Positions 9,178 to 18,658 of a stretch of DNA of 64,000 nt are shown here, piece after piece (position 1 is the stretch's first letter; each line of letters opens with the position of its first letter). The stretch covers positions 3,278,271-3,342,270 of the forward strand of contig OX421497.1 of the NCBI GenBank assembly GCA_949126835.1. The letters are read 5' to 3'. The translations under genes were made by a program, and so were the position numbers. Source of the stretch: Anisus vortex (Eukaryota; Mollusca; Gastropoda; Planorbidae). Under the pieces are notes generated by a model that was not told the DNA's origin, did no database searches, and saw only the letters and a list, made by a program, of their open reading frames with translations.

Positions 9178-12100
9178 ATGTTTAGAGACATGAAACAGAC
9201 TTTGAATTTACTGCTTTGCTTTCTGGGCACGTTGACTTTGTCGTCTGCGAGAGTCTTTGGCGATGCCGAGCTGGTCTACGAGTGGACAGAACTTGATTTC
9301 ACTTGGCCATCGGAGACTGAAAGGCTGGAGGCTTTGCAAAACGGAACCTTCGTCCCGGAGAGGAATCTTATTACAGGTATTAAGGTAAGCCAAGGCGAAA
9401 TTAACACTTTTTATTTTCGTTGTGTTTAACTGTACAGTTCAGTGACCGATGGAAATTGAAGACTTGGATTGTGTAGATTAGTTTGCGCCTCCATACGTAA
9501 CATAGAAGAAAGTGAAGGCGGCTATATGTACCCTGTATACCACATAAACGAATGAACACTGCTTAAAATAGGACCTTTGGGTAATTGATTCTAAAAAGGA
9601 TATTGAATTTTTTACTGGTCAGACTTGAACCTCACTTAACCGGACTGAGTATACGAACAGAAATTAATCTCTTAGGGCTCGGAGGACAAACACACTTGTG
9701 TTAAGCAGTGTAGCCAAGTCACCATATAGGATCGGTGCAAAAAGTTGATTGTTCCCTTCCACTCTAAGCTCCTGCAAGGCAGGGCAGTCTAAAAGCAAAA
9801 GCTCAACTGTCTCTTCTGCTTCCCTGCAAATAGGACACCGCGAGTCATAGTTAAGATAAGATAAGATAAGATTACTTTATTGATCCAAATGAATGGAAAT
9901 TTGACTTGATTACATAAATTCCGTCTTTCAGCATACCTAAAACAAAAATAAAGAACCATTTATACTCAAACACAATAGACATTCACGCACACTATCATAC
10001 CATTTATCATACAAGAAAAAAGTAGGCCTATTATTTAGGAGTCAGCTATTGAGCCATCGTATTTCCTAGCTGAAAGATGATTCTTTTGAAAGAGTCTCAC
10101 TGACAGTGGAACAAAAGAGTTCTTAAACCTTCCGAAATAGGCACCTATATCTGTGCGAAACTGGTCAGTCGAGACTGCTACCAATCGGAAAGTTACAGCA
10201 AACTAATAGGGAAAGTTTACATTTTGTCACACAGCAAACTAATAGGGAAAGTTTACATTTTGTCACACAGCAAACTAATAGGGAAAGCTTACATTTTGTC
10301 ACACAGCAAACTAATAGGGAAAGCTTACATTTTGTCACACAGCAAACTAATAGGGAAAGTTTACATTTTGTCACACAGCAAACTAATAGGGAAAGTTTAC
10401 ATTTTGTCACACAGCAAACTAATAGGGAAAGTTTACATTTTGTCACACAGCAAACTAATAGGGAAAGTTTACATTTTGTCACACAGCAAACCAATAGGGA
10501 AAGCTTACATTTTGTCACACAGCAAACTAATAGGGAAAGTTTACATTTTGTCACACAGCAAACTAATAGGGAAAGTTTACATTTTGTCACACAGCAAACT
10601 AATAGGGAAAGTTTACATTTTGTCACACAGCAAACTAATAGGGAAAGTTTACATTTTGTCACACAGCAAACTAATAGGGAAAGTTTACATTTTGTCACAC
10701 AGCAAACTAATAGGGAAAGCTTACATTTTGTCACACAGCAAACTAATAGGGAAAGTTTACATTTTGTCACACAGCAAACTAATAGGGAAAGTTTACATTT
10801 TGTCACACAGCAAACTAATAGGGAAAGTTTACATTTTGTCACAAAGCAAACTAATAGGGAAAGTTTAAATTGTGTCACACAGCAAACTAATAGGGAAAGT
10901 TAACATTTTGTCACACAGCAAACTAATAGGGAAAGTTTACATTTTGTCACACAGCAAACTAATAGGGAAAGTTTACATTTTGTCACACAGCAAACTAATA
11001 GGGAAAGTTTACAATTTGTCACACAGCAAACTAATAGGGAAAGTTTACATTTTGTCACACAGCAAACTAATAGGGAAAGTTTACATTTTGTCACACCGCA
11101 AACTAATAGGGAAAGTTTACATTTTGTCACACCGCAAACTAATAGGGAAAGTTTACATTTTGTCACACAGCAAACTGGATAAACAACAATCAGCGGAAAT
11201 GCTGATTCGACAATATAAAATATTGGACAAAGATGCAAATGACTGAACTATTGGACAGCCCCTCAAGATAGGCAAAAAATGGAAAAAGATGACTACTGAG
11301 GTGTCCATTCACTCCCCCAACGACTGTAACAGTCAATGGTTTGTTGATGATAGCAAACTCTCATTTACTGTCCATTAAATAAAATGTCAATCGTTAGGAG
11401 GCAAATATGAATCATATATTATATATATTTAAAATCTTCCTTATATAAGATTATATGTATGAAGCGTGTGAGATAGAAAAACAGACAGACAGACAGACGG
11501 ACTAAAAGACCGACAGAAAGAGAGGGAGACGGAGAAAAAACTAAATAGATCAACATTCTGAGAGATACATATATAATATATATTTATTATAAGACTACAT
11601 ACTAGATAAACATTCTGATAGATACATATATAATATATATTTATTATAAGACTACATACTAATTATAGATCAACATTCTGATATATACATATATAATATA
11701 TATTTATTATATTATAAGACTACATACTATTTATAGATCAACATTCTGATATATACATATATAATATAAATATTTATTTTAAGACTACATACTATTTATA
11801 GATCAACATTCTGATAGATACATATATAATATATATTTATTATAAGACTACATACTATTTATAGTTCAACATTCTGATAGTCACACTGATAGATACATAT
11901 ATAATATATATTTATTATCACTACATACAACTTATAGGTCAACACATTTATTTCCACTCAAAGGTCTACAGAGACGCGGTCTATGTAACCGTACCCCGCT
12001 GGAGGTGGTTCTCGGGTCATCCTTCGACACTGAACAAAGTGGTTGTGGTCGACGGCCAGACAAGGCTGCAGCCGTACCCCAGCTGGGCAGAACAGAAGCA

Positions 12101-13019
12101 GGGTGACTGCCGCGCCCTGCAGTATGTCCAGAGCATGGAGATTGACCCCAACACAGGACTGATGTACGTCATTGACACGGGCGCGGTAGGCATTTACGGA
12201 ACGGAGACGCCGTTGTCACTGTGTCCGGCAAAGATCGTTGTCTATGATCTCCACACGGACAAAAGGGTGTTCACTCACGAGTTTCCAGTAGAAGCCGTGG
12301 GTACGAACAATTTTTTGAACGACATCGTCCTTCATTACGTCAATGGGAAAGTCCGTTACGCCTACATTACTGACGCCATAGAGGAAAGATTGCATGTGTT
12401 TGATTTTGAGACTCTCCAAACCCACAATGTTGAACACCGAACCATGAAAGTAGAATCGGAAGACGCGACGAAGGTTCAAATAAACGGAATCGAATATACC
12501 TTCAGAGTTGGCCTGAACGGTATCGCTATGTCTCCAGACTTCGAATACTTGTATTACTGCCCAATAAGTGGGTACGGGTTGTATCAAGTGCCAACCGCAT
12601 CTCTTACAGGTACCGGATCCGTATCACCGAGGTTAGTTGGAAGAAAGATCTCCCAAAGCGACGGACTAGCTTACGGCAACAGGAGACTGTATTTCGGAGC
12701 TTTAGGGCTGAACGCTGTGTACTTTTGGGAACCAGAAGTGGACATGCGCGAACAGGGTTTTCCAGTGGACCCTGTGGTCATGAAGACGCAGAGTCAACTG
12801 GTCCATGACGACGCCAGGATGCAGTGGCCTGACACGTTTGCTTGGGACAACCAGGGCTGGCTTTGGTTGACGACCAACAAGCTACAGCGGTTCTTCAGCG
12901 ACACCATGGACTTCAGCGGCCATGAAGGTAGCAACATGAGAGTATGGAAAGTCTTTGTGAATGAAACAAGCTATTTATATCAAGCCGACGTCAGAACTAA
13001 AAAGCCTCTGATTGGTTAG
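9178..13019 (+). CDS. Yellow/MRJP-like secreted protein Y2 (two exons)
   Basis: The exons are 9178-9384 and 11964-13019, joined by a 2579-bp phase-0 intron with a GTAAGC donor and a CACTCAAAG acceptor. The product is 420 residues. The ATG at 9178 (AAAATGTTT) gives MFRDMKQ, then a hydrophobic signal peptide and the mature start VFGDAELVYEW. Exon 2 has the yellow-family blocks VTVPRW, QGDCRALQ, KIVVYDLHTD, FLNDIV, GIAMSP, WPDTFAWDNQGWLW and NMRVWK. It is very similar to Y1 but differs by scattered substitutions, for example in the segment after IDTG and around residues 220-240. No frame breaks are seen. An ATTAAA variant poly(A) signal lies at 13039. The family is secreted; the substrate is unknown here. 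Confidence 0.9.
9664..9849 (-). pseudogene. LINE C-terminal fragment with zinc knuckle
   Basis: An open minus-strand segment of about 61 codons ends at a TAA (9664-9666). It reads YDSRCPICREAEETVELLLL, then DCPALQELR, and ends VFVLRALRD. The CPxC...Cys pattern is the C-terminal knuckle found after the RNase H domain of I-clade LINE proteins. It is truncated at its 5' side, where it meets a second LINE tail. It is uninterrupted, so the insertion may be fairly recent. Confidence 0.6.
9850..10165 (-). mobile_element. Second LINE 3' end with (CTTAT)n tail
   Basis: On the minus strand the segment reads IGAYFGRFKNSFVPLSVRLF followed by a stop, which is a LINE ORF C-terminus. It is followed by about 200 bp of untranslated DNA, AATAAA, and a CTTAT pentamer tail at about 9853-9873. 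The tail repeat is of the opposite orientation to the CR1-like element's tail, and the 3' untranslated sequence differs, so this is a distinct family. Confidence 0.6.
10186..11178. repeat. 36-bp minisatellite, about 27 copies
   Basis: The near-perfect tandem unit has the core GCAAACTAATAGGGAAAGTT and then TACATTTTGTCACACA. The period is 36 bp, a multiple of three, so both strands are open for long stretches and read as 12-residue peptide repeats. These frames are an artefact of the repeat, not genes. Sparse variants (AAGCTTAC for AAGTTTAC, CACCGC for CACAGC) are shared between non-adjacent units, indicating recent amplification of blocks. Confidence 0.95.
11545..11945. repeat. 63-bp minisatellite, about 6 copies
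   Basis: The unit is the same as in the Y1 intron (ATCAACATTCTGATA with an AT-rich remainder), here with more length variation. It sits directly before the Y2 splice acceptor, as in Y1. Confidence 0.9.
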
Positions 13020-13198
13020 ATCAAACTGTTGGCATAACATTAAAAATAGAAATACATTTTTTTACATAAAATGTGTTGTTGTTTTTTTAAATACAAATTT
13101 CGTATTTTGATTTATTTAATTAAATTTTTTTTACGTTTAAAGTGTTATAATAATAAGGAGTTGATATTTAACTTTGCCAAAACATAACATTTATGTCT

Positions 13199-13690
13199 TT
13201 TCACCCAGAAAAATGCCAACTAATAAAGGAAAATAATAACAAACTACTTCATTCATGGTAAAGAACTAACTCAAGCTAACAATGCAAAGTATCTATGAGT
13301 AATAATAAATGATAAGTTATCTTGGAATCCTCATATTGATGAAGTAATTAAAAAATCAACCAAAATATTAGGATTCATAAAAAGGAATTTTTACAAATGT
13401 AATAGGAATATAAAACTAAATCTCACATTAGTAAAGCCTATACTAGAATATGCAGCATCTGTATTAAACCCATCAACTAAAGAAAACATTAAAATATTAG
13501 AACAAATTTTTTTAAAAAGCTGCAAGATTCATAACTAGTGAATATTCCCAATTAACAAGAGTAACACCATTAGTCAAATCACTAAACCTAGAAACACTAG
13601 AGGACAGAAGGGCAAAGAGTAAAGTAGTAATAATACATAATTCAATAATAGAAGGAGCGTCTGTAATGTATAAGATACGATAATAGACTT
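13199..13690 (+). pseudogene. CR1-like LINE RT C-terminal fragment
   Basis: The DNA matches the sense strand of the last third of the CR1-like ORF at 22 kb: the region encoding HPEKC, FIHGKELT, LSWNPHIDEV, the KRNFYKCN block, PILEYA and LETLEDRRAK. Several frameshifts and deletions are present. It jumps at about 13660 to the 3' tail (AGAAGGAGCGTCTGTAATG). Confidence 0.75.
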
Positions 13691-13825
13691 AAACACAGAC
13701 ACTGAACCACACGACAGATAAACATTCGGACACTTAATCACACGCCACTTAAAACATACGGAAACTTAATCACACGACACTTAAACATACGGACAGTTAA
13801 TCACAGCGACAGATAAACACACTTT
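13690..13825. repeat. Degenerate ~31-bp tandem repeat
   Basis: About four imperfect units combine GACACTTAATCACACG with ACTTAAACATACGG. Units vary in length and sequence. No function is seen. Confidence 0.6.
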
Positions 13826-13959
13826 CTTATAAAATTACCTGCTAGCTGCCATACGCGTTAAATTGATGGAGAACTCAAAGTGCACGAGGTAACGGGAAAA
13901 ATATATTTGTGTCCATGTATTTTTTAAATGTAGGCTACCATTATCAGTGGCGTATTTAG

Positions 13960-14080
13960 GCATGTTCCACTTGTTCCATTGGAACAGGGGCCCCCACAGA
14001 AAAGGGGGCCCCTACACATAAAAAAATGTTTTTGTATTTTCTTTTGGCGACTAGAATAGTGCTGTTGTAGAAGCACACAA
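13960..14080 (+). mobile_element. DNA-transposon terminus (CAGTGGCGTATTTAGG type)
   Basis: CAGTGGCGTATTTAGGC at about 13966 followed by a GGGGCCCCC-rich stretch resembles one terminus of a widespread family of hAT-like non-autonomous elements. No matching opposite end was found nearby, so this is probably a fragment. Confidence 0.4.
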
Positions 14081-15169
14081 TGAACGATGGTTTTATAGGT
14101 TGTAAACGTATGTGACGTGTGCCTAAATTGTATCGTGCGAAACGTTGTTTATTAACTATTTTTGTGCAATTTTACGAGGATACAAGAAGCTTTGGAGTTG
14201 ATTGCCGATGATGATGACGAGAAAGCCTTCATCCGTTCACAGGCTGACGGCCTTTTTAACTGAATATCATCTTTGGAGGTGATGGCATGATGTTTTATAA
14301 CGTTTGAATGCCACAAGTAAAGCCCTTCAAGACCCACAAATATACATCTACATGACCATTGCATGCCCCAAGTCTCTGTAAACCTTTGTTGAATCCAAGC
14401 GGAATAGCTGTGACGGTACGTGACGTTTTGGCGCAGCCGTTTTGGCGCGACCGTTTTGACGCAGCCGTTTTTACGCGGGACGTTTTGGCGCGAGGAAATA
14501 ATTGAGAAAATAAAACATTTGTTGTATAATAAATCAAACTAATAATAAATAATAATAATTTAAAAAGATATATTTTAATGCATATATATGGCTTTTAAAC
14601 TTTAAAAACTGTGTTTTTTTATATACGGTATATGCATAAAGACTTATGGGCATAAAATGCTTATCTATCTATTTATATAATATATTATATGTTGTCTTGA
14701 TAGGAAGTTGTTTGTTGTTTTCTTTTTTTTTGCTCCTGTCACGGACCCGCAATCTCGTCTTATCCAGTTAATGGGATATACAAATTTAATAAAAAGGCTC
14801 TTAGTCTTAAGGGGTATGAGCGAGATTGTGAGTAGTGAACTATGTTAAACTATCCAACGAATATCTAAGTAAATAACATCTAGAAAGATAGGCCCGAGTT
14901 CAGCTGAATAATGAATAGTTTATTATAAATACAGAAAGAATAAAAGAAATATTCAAAGACGTTACATACATTAATCAAACATGAAATCATAATATCTTCT
15001 TATAGGTATAAGATCACCCAAGAGAATAGCAAAAATATAGCGATTCTGATCTTGACAGAGATCAGGAAATATTCGCCTAAAACATAATATATGACAGAGG
15101 CGTTCGAAGAACTATCCTCAATATAATAAGTCATAACAGGAAAATAGTACAATATTATTGTGTTTCAGT

Positions 15170-15944
15170 TAGGGATGTTAAACGAAAACCGGACTACCGG
15201 ATTCCGGTTTTGAAACTGAAAACCGGTTTTGATTTTCAAAACCGGATTTCGGTTTGTTGGTAACAAGCCTTTTCTTTTTGTTCTGATGGAAATATTTTTA
15301 ATAAATAATGTTGGCTTTGCACAAAACAATTCTTGAAATGCCTTGCTAACAATATTTAGACTTGGATATTGTGTTTTCTTTTTTTTTTCCAAATACCAAC
15401 TATGGTTTGCGATAAAAACAACATCAAACCAAATGTTAAGTGTTACCTATAGTTACATTTAAGATGAATCTTTTTACTTTTCGGCTCATCTTTGAAAAAA
15501 ATTCTTTAACGATGGCTCAGTGTAAACTATGTTCCCAAAAGATAAGCCTGAGCGGTAGCAGTACCACTGGATTGCGTACGCACCTTCATTCTGGATTAAC
15601 ATCATCATCCTCTTCAAAAGCTTCTTAATATTATGGTCAACGATAATCGGAGTTTAGATTATCACTATTGAATTATTATCGGTTTTAATCAATTAGCCCT
15701 GATATTGTTTTTAGTTCTAAAGAACTTAATGGTAAAGTGTACAAAATTATATTGCATTCACACAAATCAGCCCCTTGAATGCCCTGCAAACAATAATTAA
15801 GTTTGAACTATTTTTCAAATATACCTACAAAACTACGCACATTTGGCTTTTCTGGCCTGGGGGGGGGGAACCGAAATCCGGTTTTAAACCGGTTTTAGAG
15901 ATCCGAAAACCGGTTTTGAAAACAAACCGGTTTTAACATCCCTA
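15170..15944 (+). mobile_element. hAT element with BED finger exon (775 bp)
   Basis: The element begins TAGGGATGTTAA and ends TTAACATCCCTA and is flanked by a perfect 8-bp duplication GTTTCAGT (15162-15169 and 15945-15952). The subterminal regions are rich in CCGGTTTT blocks in both orientations. It retains only an N-terminal BED-type finger exon; the catalytic transposase region is absent, so it is an internally deleted, non-autonomous copy. A second, partial copy lies at 40.1 kb. Confidence 0.85.
15512..15628 (+). pseudogene. BED zinc-finger N-terminal exon of hAT transposase
   Basis: The 38-codon frame starts ATGGCTCAG and reads MAQCKLCSQKISLSGSSTTG then LRTHLHS. The CxxC...LxxHL spacing is that of a BED finger, the DNA-binding domain at the N-terminus of many hAT transposases. 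It ends at a stop after a serine-rich stretch. It is a remnant. Confidence 0.6.
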
Positions 15945-16299
15945 GTTTCAGTGTTACTTACTATAGTGTTATACATTATACAGTGTTCTACTCTTAACAC
16001 TTAACACAGTGTTACTACTATAGTGTTACTATAGTTACTACCATTAATACAGTGTGCCCAAATAGAAATGAGGTTTAATTATTATTGCAATCTCACTTAC
16101 GAGCTAAGTTTAAGGAAAGCAAAAACAAAATCGTCTTGCACGGCTAGGACTCTCTCAGCAACGGACTAAAAACCCGCAAAAAGTCCCCTCCTAAACACTA
16201 CGCTTCACGAGATTATACACGAACCTCTGGCGTAGTGATCGTTATATAAACATATGACCATAGGGTCATATGGTCTCGCACTTTGGCACGTAACACTCC

Positions 16300-16945
16300 A
16301 CACCTAGAACGTTAGGCCTATATGCGAAAATTACGCGTGCTAGTTTTTCAATAAAATTCTAATAACTACACATGTTCATGAAGTAGGCTAACTCAGTTGC
16401 CACACCTTTCAAATAACTTGTTGTAAAATAGTTGGGAGTGATTAAAACCAGGGTCAATCGTAGACAAGATGGTCAGAGATTTAATGATAAAAATAGATGT
16501 TTTAGAATACTGGGTAGGTAGTAAAAAGATAAAAAGTAACTTTTTTAAAAATTTGGAATGGTCAATGAGAAGTGGTCATCGCATCCAGACAACAACGTGC
16601 GTACAAATCAGAGATAATTATTTGGTTGACGTTAACTAGATTGGTAGCAGCAAAAAAGCAGTTTCAGTTGAGACAACTGTAGGCCTATATAAGTCATTAA
16701 GAAGGTTTAGTCCTCATTTCAATAAATATCACATTAAGTGATTTTGATAGGCTATTTATTGGATTACTGTAACCGTTTCAATATTTATTCAAGTGTTACT
16801 GTGCAGTGATTCCTAAGTTGGAATATAATTGTATCAAAATCTTAAAATGGATACTTTTTGTTACATTTAAGATACAAAAAATATATTGTTTTTCTTAAAT
16901 GAAGTTATTAAGTTACTTTTATTAAGCGATGTGATATGTTTTTAT
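16300..16945. other. AT-rich interior of fold-back element
   Basis: No gene, repeat array or recognisable element is seen between the LTR-like segment and the right phrase array. Confidence 0.5.
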
Positions 16946-17040
16946 TCCATCGCGCCAAAACGTCCCGCGCCAAAACGGCGGCGCCAAAACGACCATCGCG
17001 CCAAAACGGTCGCGCCAAAACGGTCGCGCCAAAACGTCCT

Positions 17041-17460
17041 GCTTCGTAGCTTTGATGAGTATGAAGCTCAAGGAAAAGTGAAGTCTGGAACAACCGTATT
17101 GGTTAAAATGAATACCAGACAACGTCGTCGCAGTGTTTGTGTGACATCACTGGACCATAGACAGGCACAAGAAGCAGAGCTATCACCAAGATAGAAGTTC
17201 CGTGCGGACAACTGAAGCTATCACTTGATCAGCGTTTTAATGCATACATTATTTTTTGTGAACTATTTGGTTCCTTGGTTAGCTTAACAATATCTCAGCT
17301 AATGAAATTCAACATGTAGCTGTGAAACGTGTCTAGATTTATGAGAAAGATCTGGACGATTGCTCGATAATGAACTGGTTCAATATGCTGAATTATCCAA
17401 GCAACATGCTGATTTAATGAATGGTAAACAAAAACATGACATCGGATATGAAAAGTTAAT
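17041..17460 (+). pseudogene. hAT/ZMYM-type transposase relic
   Basis: Conceptual fragments in shifting frames include MNTRQRRRSVCVTSLDHRQAQ and LKLSLDQRFNAYIIFCELFG. They match, in inverted orientation, the relic at 26.43-26.87 kb. The SLDQR...ELFGFL pattern resembles the hAT-derived proteins annotated as zinc finger MYM-type 1-like. Multiple stops and shifts show it is dead. It abuts the right phrase array of the fold-back element, which appears to have inserted in it. Confidence 0.5.
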
Positions 17461-17474
17461 AGTTAATTTACAAA

Positions 17475-18320
17475 TTGATTGTTGATCAACGACTAACTGG
17501 AAGAAGTGGAGTAGTTATCTCACACCAAAACGGACACTCCACCTCTCACTCCCTCCCACCTGGCTTTCCAACCACCAACCATAAAGCAGAACTCATCGCC
17601 ATTCGGGATTCCACGAGCCTGATCAACAAGATTACCCCACCTGCCGGCCACATTGTCATACTCACAGACAGCAGATCCTGCATAGAGGGACTGATATCCA
17701 CAAAAGACCACCTCGAGAGGGACACACTGGACAGACTGAGTACTCTCTCACTACAGAGTGCCCTAGCGGTCCAGTGGATACCCTAACACTGTGGACTGCC
17801 TGGAAACGAGGAGGCAGATGAGCTGGCCAGGCTCAGAAGAGATGCCCCACAGGATAACAACCACACACACAGCATCTCCTACTGCGAGGCAAAGAGCATA
17901 ATCAAAGACATGTACAAGAGAAAATGGACTGAACAACACAATCCCCCAACAAGAGACGACTGGCCGAACCTTACCAGATATGAGAAGACCACCATACTCC
18001 GACTAAGGACAGGACACAACATACTATTAGACCACCAGTACCGAAGCCACCGTGGGGGAAAGCTTTCAGGCCTAAAGCCATTCCTACAGACAACGGTTTG
18101 TCAGAAAAACAGGACTGCCAGTCTGACACAGCAAAGGAAAGCGAAATGGAACGCAGAAGAAGAAGATCAACGTCTGGCAGATACTTTTCCGAACATTGAG
18201 ATACATTATGGTCATTTCTGTAACCATGTGCCTCATCGTTGGCGAAGTGTGGAAACCACCAGTAGGCTTACATCAAGAGCAAACCGATGTTCTAAAGTAT
18301 GGGGAACAGCCCTGCTGTGA
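17475..18320 (+). pseudogene. LINE RNase H domain fragment
   Basis: One frame is interrupted by a single TAA at 17784. The first part contains the RNase H blocks NHKAELIAI (catalytic Glu) and ILTDSRSCIEGL (catalytic Asp). After the stop it continues HCGLPGNEEADELARL, the final Asp block, and a tail with YEKTTILRLRTGHN. This is the RNase H and C-terminal region of an I-clade-like LINE ORF2. The first catalytic Asp block and the whole RT are missing. The Ala codon expected in the PAHCG block is replaced by the stop. Confidence 0.75.
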
Positions 18321-18658
18321 CTCCGGTTGTAATCGCTCTCCCTTGCATTCGAGAGGTCTAGGCCCCCGGTGGGGAGAAAGAATTGGGCGCAGCAACCCCG
18401 CCTCATCCCTGATCTGGTGCGTGGATGCCCATACCTACAGTAAGGGATTTGCGCTACTGGGCATTGCAGGAATACGGGCGACCCACCACGATATTGATCC
18501 GAGGGGAATTACGCAGTGGGAGAAAATAGTGCACGTGGCTGCGGAAACCGCACCCTAAGTTACGCTTCACGCCCTGTCGGCGTTCCGTGGGGTGGTTGGC
18601 GCCAGGACAGAACCTTGGTGTACCCCTCCTCTTGGCAGGCCCGGACAAAGACACCCTA
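18321..18658 (+). mobile_element. LINE 3' region, GC-richer
   Basis: This is GC-richer sequence between the RNase H tail and the inserted inverted-repeat element. It continues after that element at 20643 (AGGCACTTGACATTTGCTCC), so it is the LINE's 3' part split by a later insertion. No reading frame is convincing. Confidence 0.5.

Larger units (their letters stand above)
9385..11963 (+). other. Intron of Y2
   Basis: This 2579-bp intron is more than twice the Y1 intron. The excess comes from two LINE 3' ends on the minus strand (9664-10165) and a 36-bp minisatellite of about 27 copies. It also holds AC/AG-rich DNA around 11470-11540 and the 63-bp minisatellite next to the acceptor. Confidence 0.8.
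14737..16295. mobile_element. LTR (probably solo) interrupted by a hAT element
   Basis: The segment starts TGTCACGGACC and ends GGCACGTAACA, that is TG...CA with short inverted ends, and is flanked on both sides by CTCC (14733-14736 and 16296-16299). Removing the inserted hAT element and one copy of its duplication leaves about 776 bp. A solo LTR fits. Alternatively the right flank, whose reverse complement is GGTGTGGAG before TGTTACG, is a polypurine tract and this is a 3' LTR. No internal coding region is recognisable. Confidence 0.5.
14412..17040. mobile_element. Fold-back element with inverted 14-bp phrase arrays
   Basis: The left end (about 14418-14494) holds five copies of a unit close to CGTTTTGGCGCGAC. 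The right end (about 16949-17040) holds six copies in inverted orientation (GCGCCAAAACG). Just inside both arrays the sequence again corresponds: GAGGAAATAA...AAAATAAAAC on the left, and GATGGAATAAAAAC on the reverse complement of the right. Arrays used as terminal inverted repeats are characteristic of fold-back transposons. The interior contains an LTR-like element with a hAT element inside it, and AT-rich DNA; no transposase of its own is seen. No clear target duplication was found. Confidence 0.6.

Noticed and set aside
10165..11246. Long open frames on both strands with 12-residue repeats
   Set aside because: They arise because the 36-bp repeat unit is a multiple of three and lacks stops. 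The array lies inside the Y2 intron, and the peptides have no family features.
14100..14410. Possible transposase fragment (DDDDEKAF on the plus strand)
   Set aside because: It is too short and broken to assign; no second copy or family motif was seen.
16886..17194. 102-codon plus-strand frame with KRxRQN repeats
   Set aside because: It reads through the GCGCCAAAACG phrase array and then into a decayed transposase; the composite is accidental.
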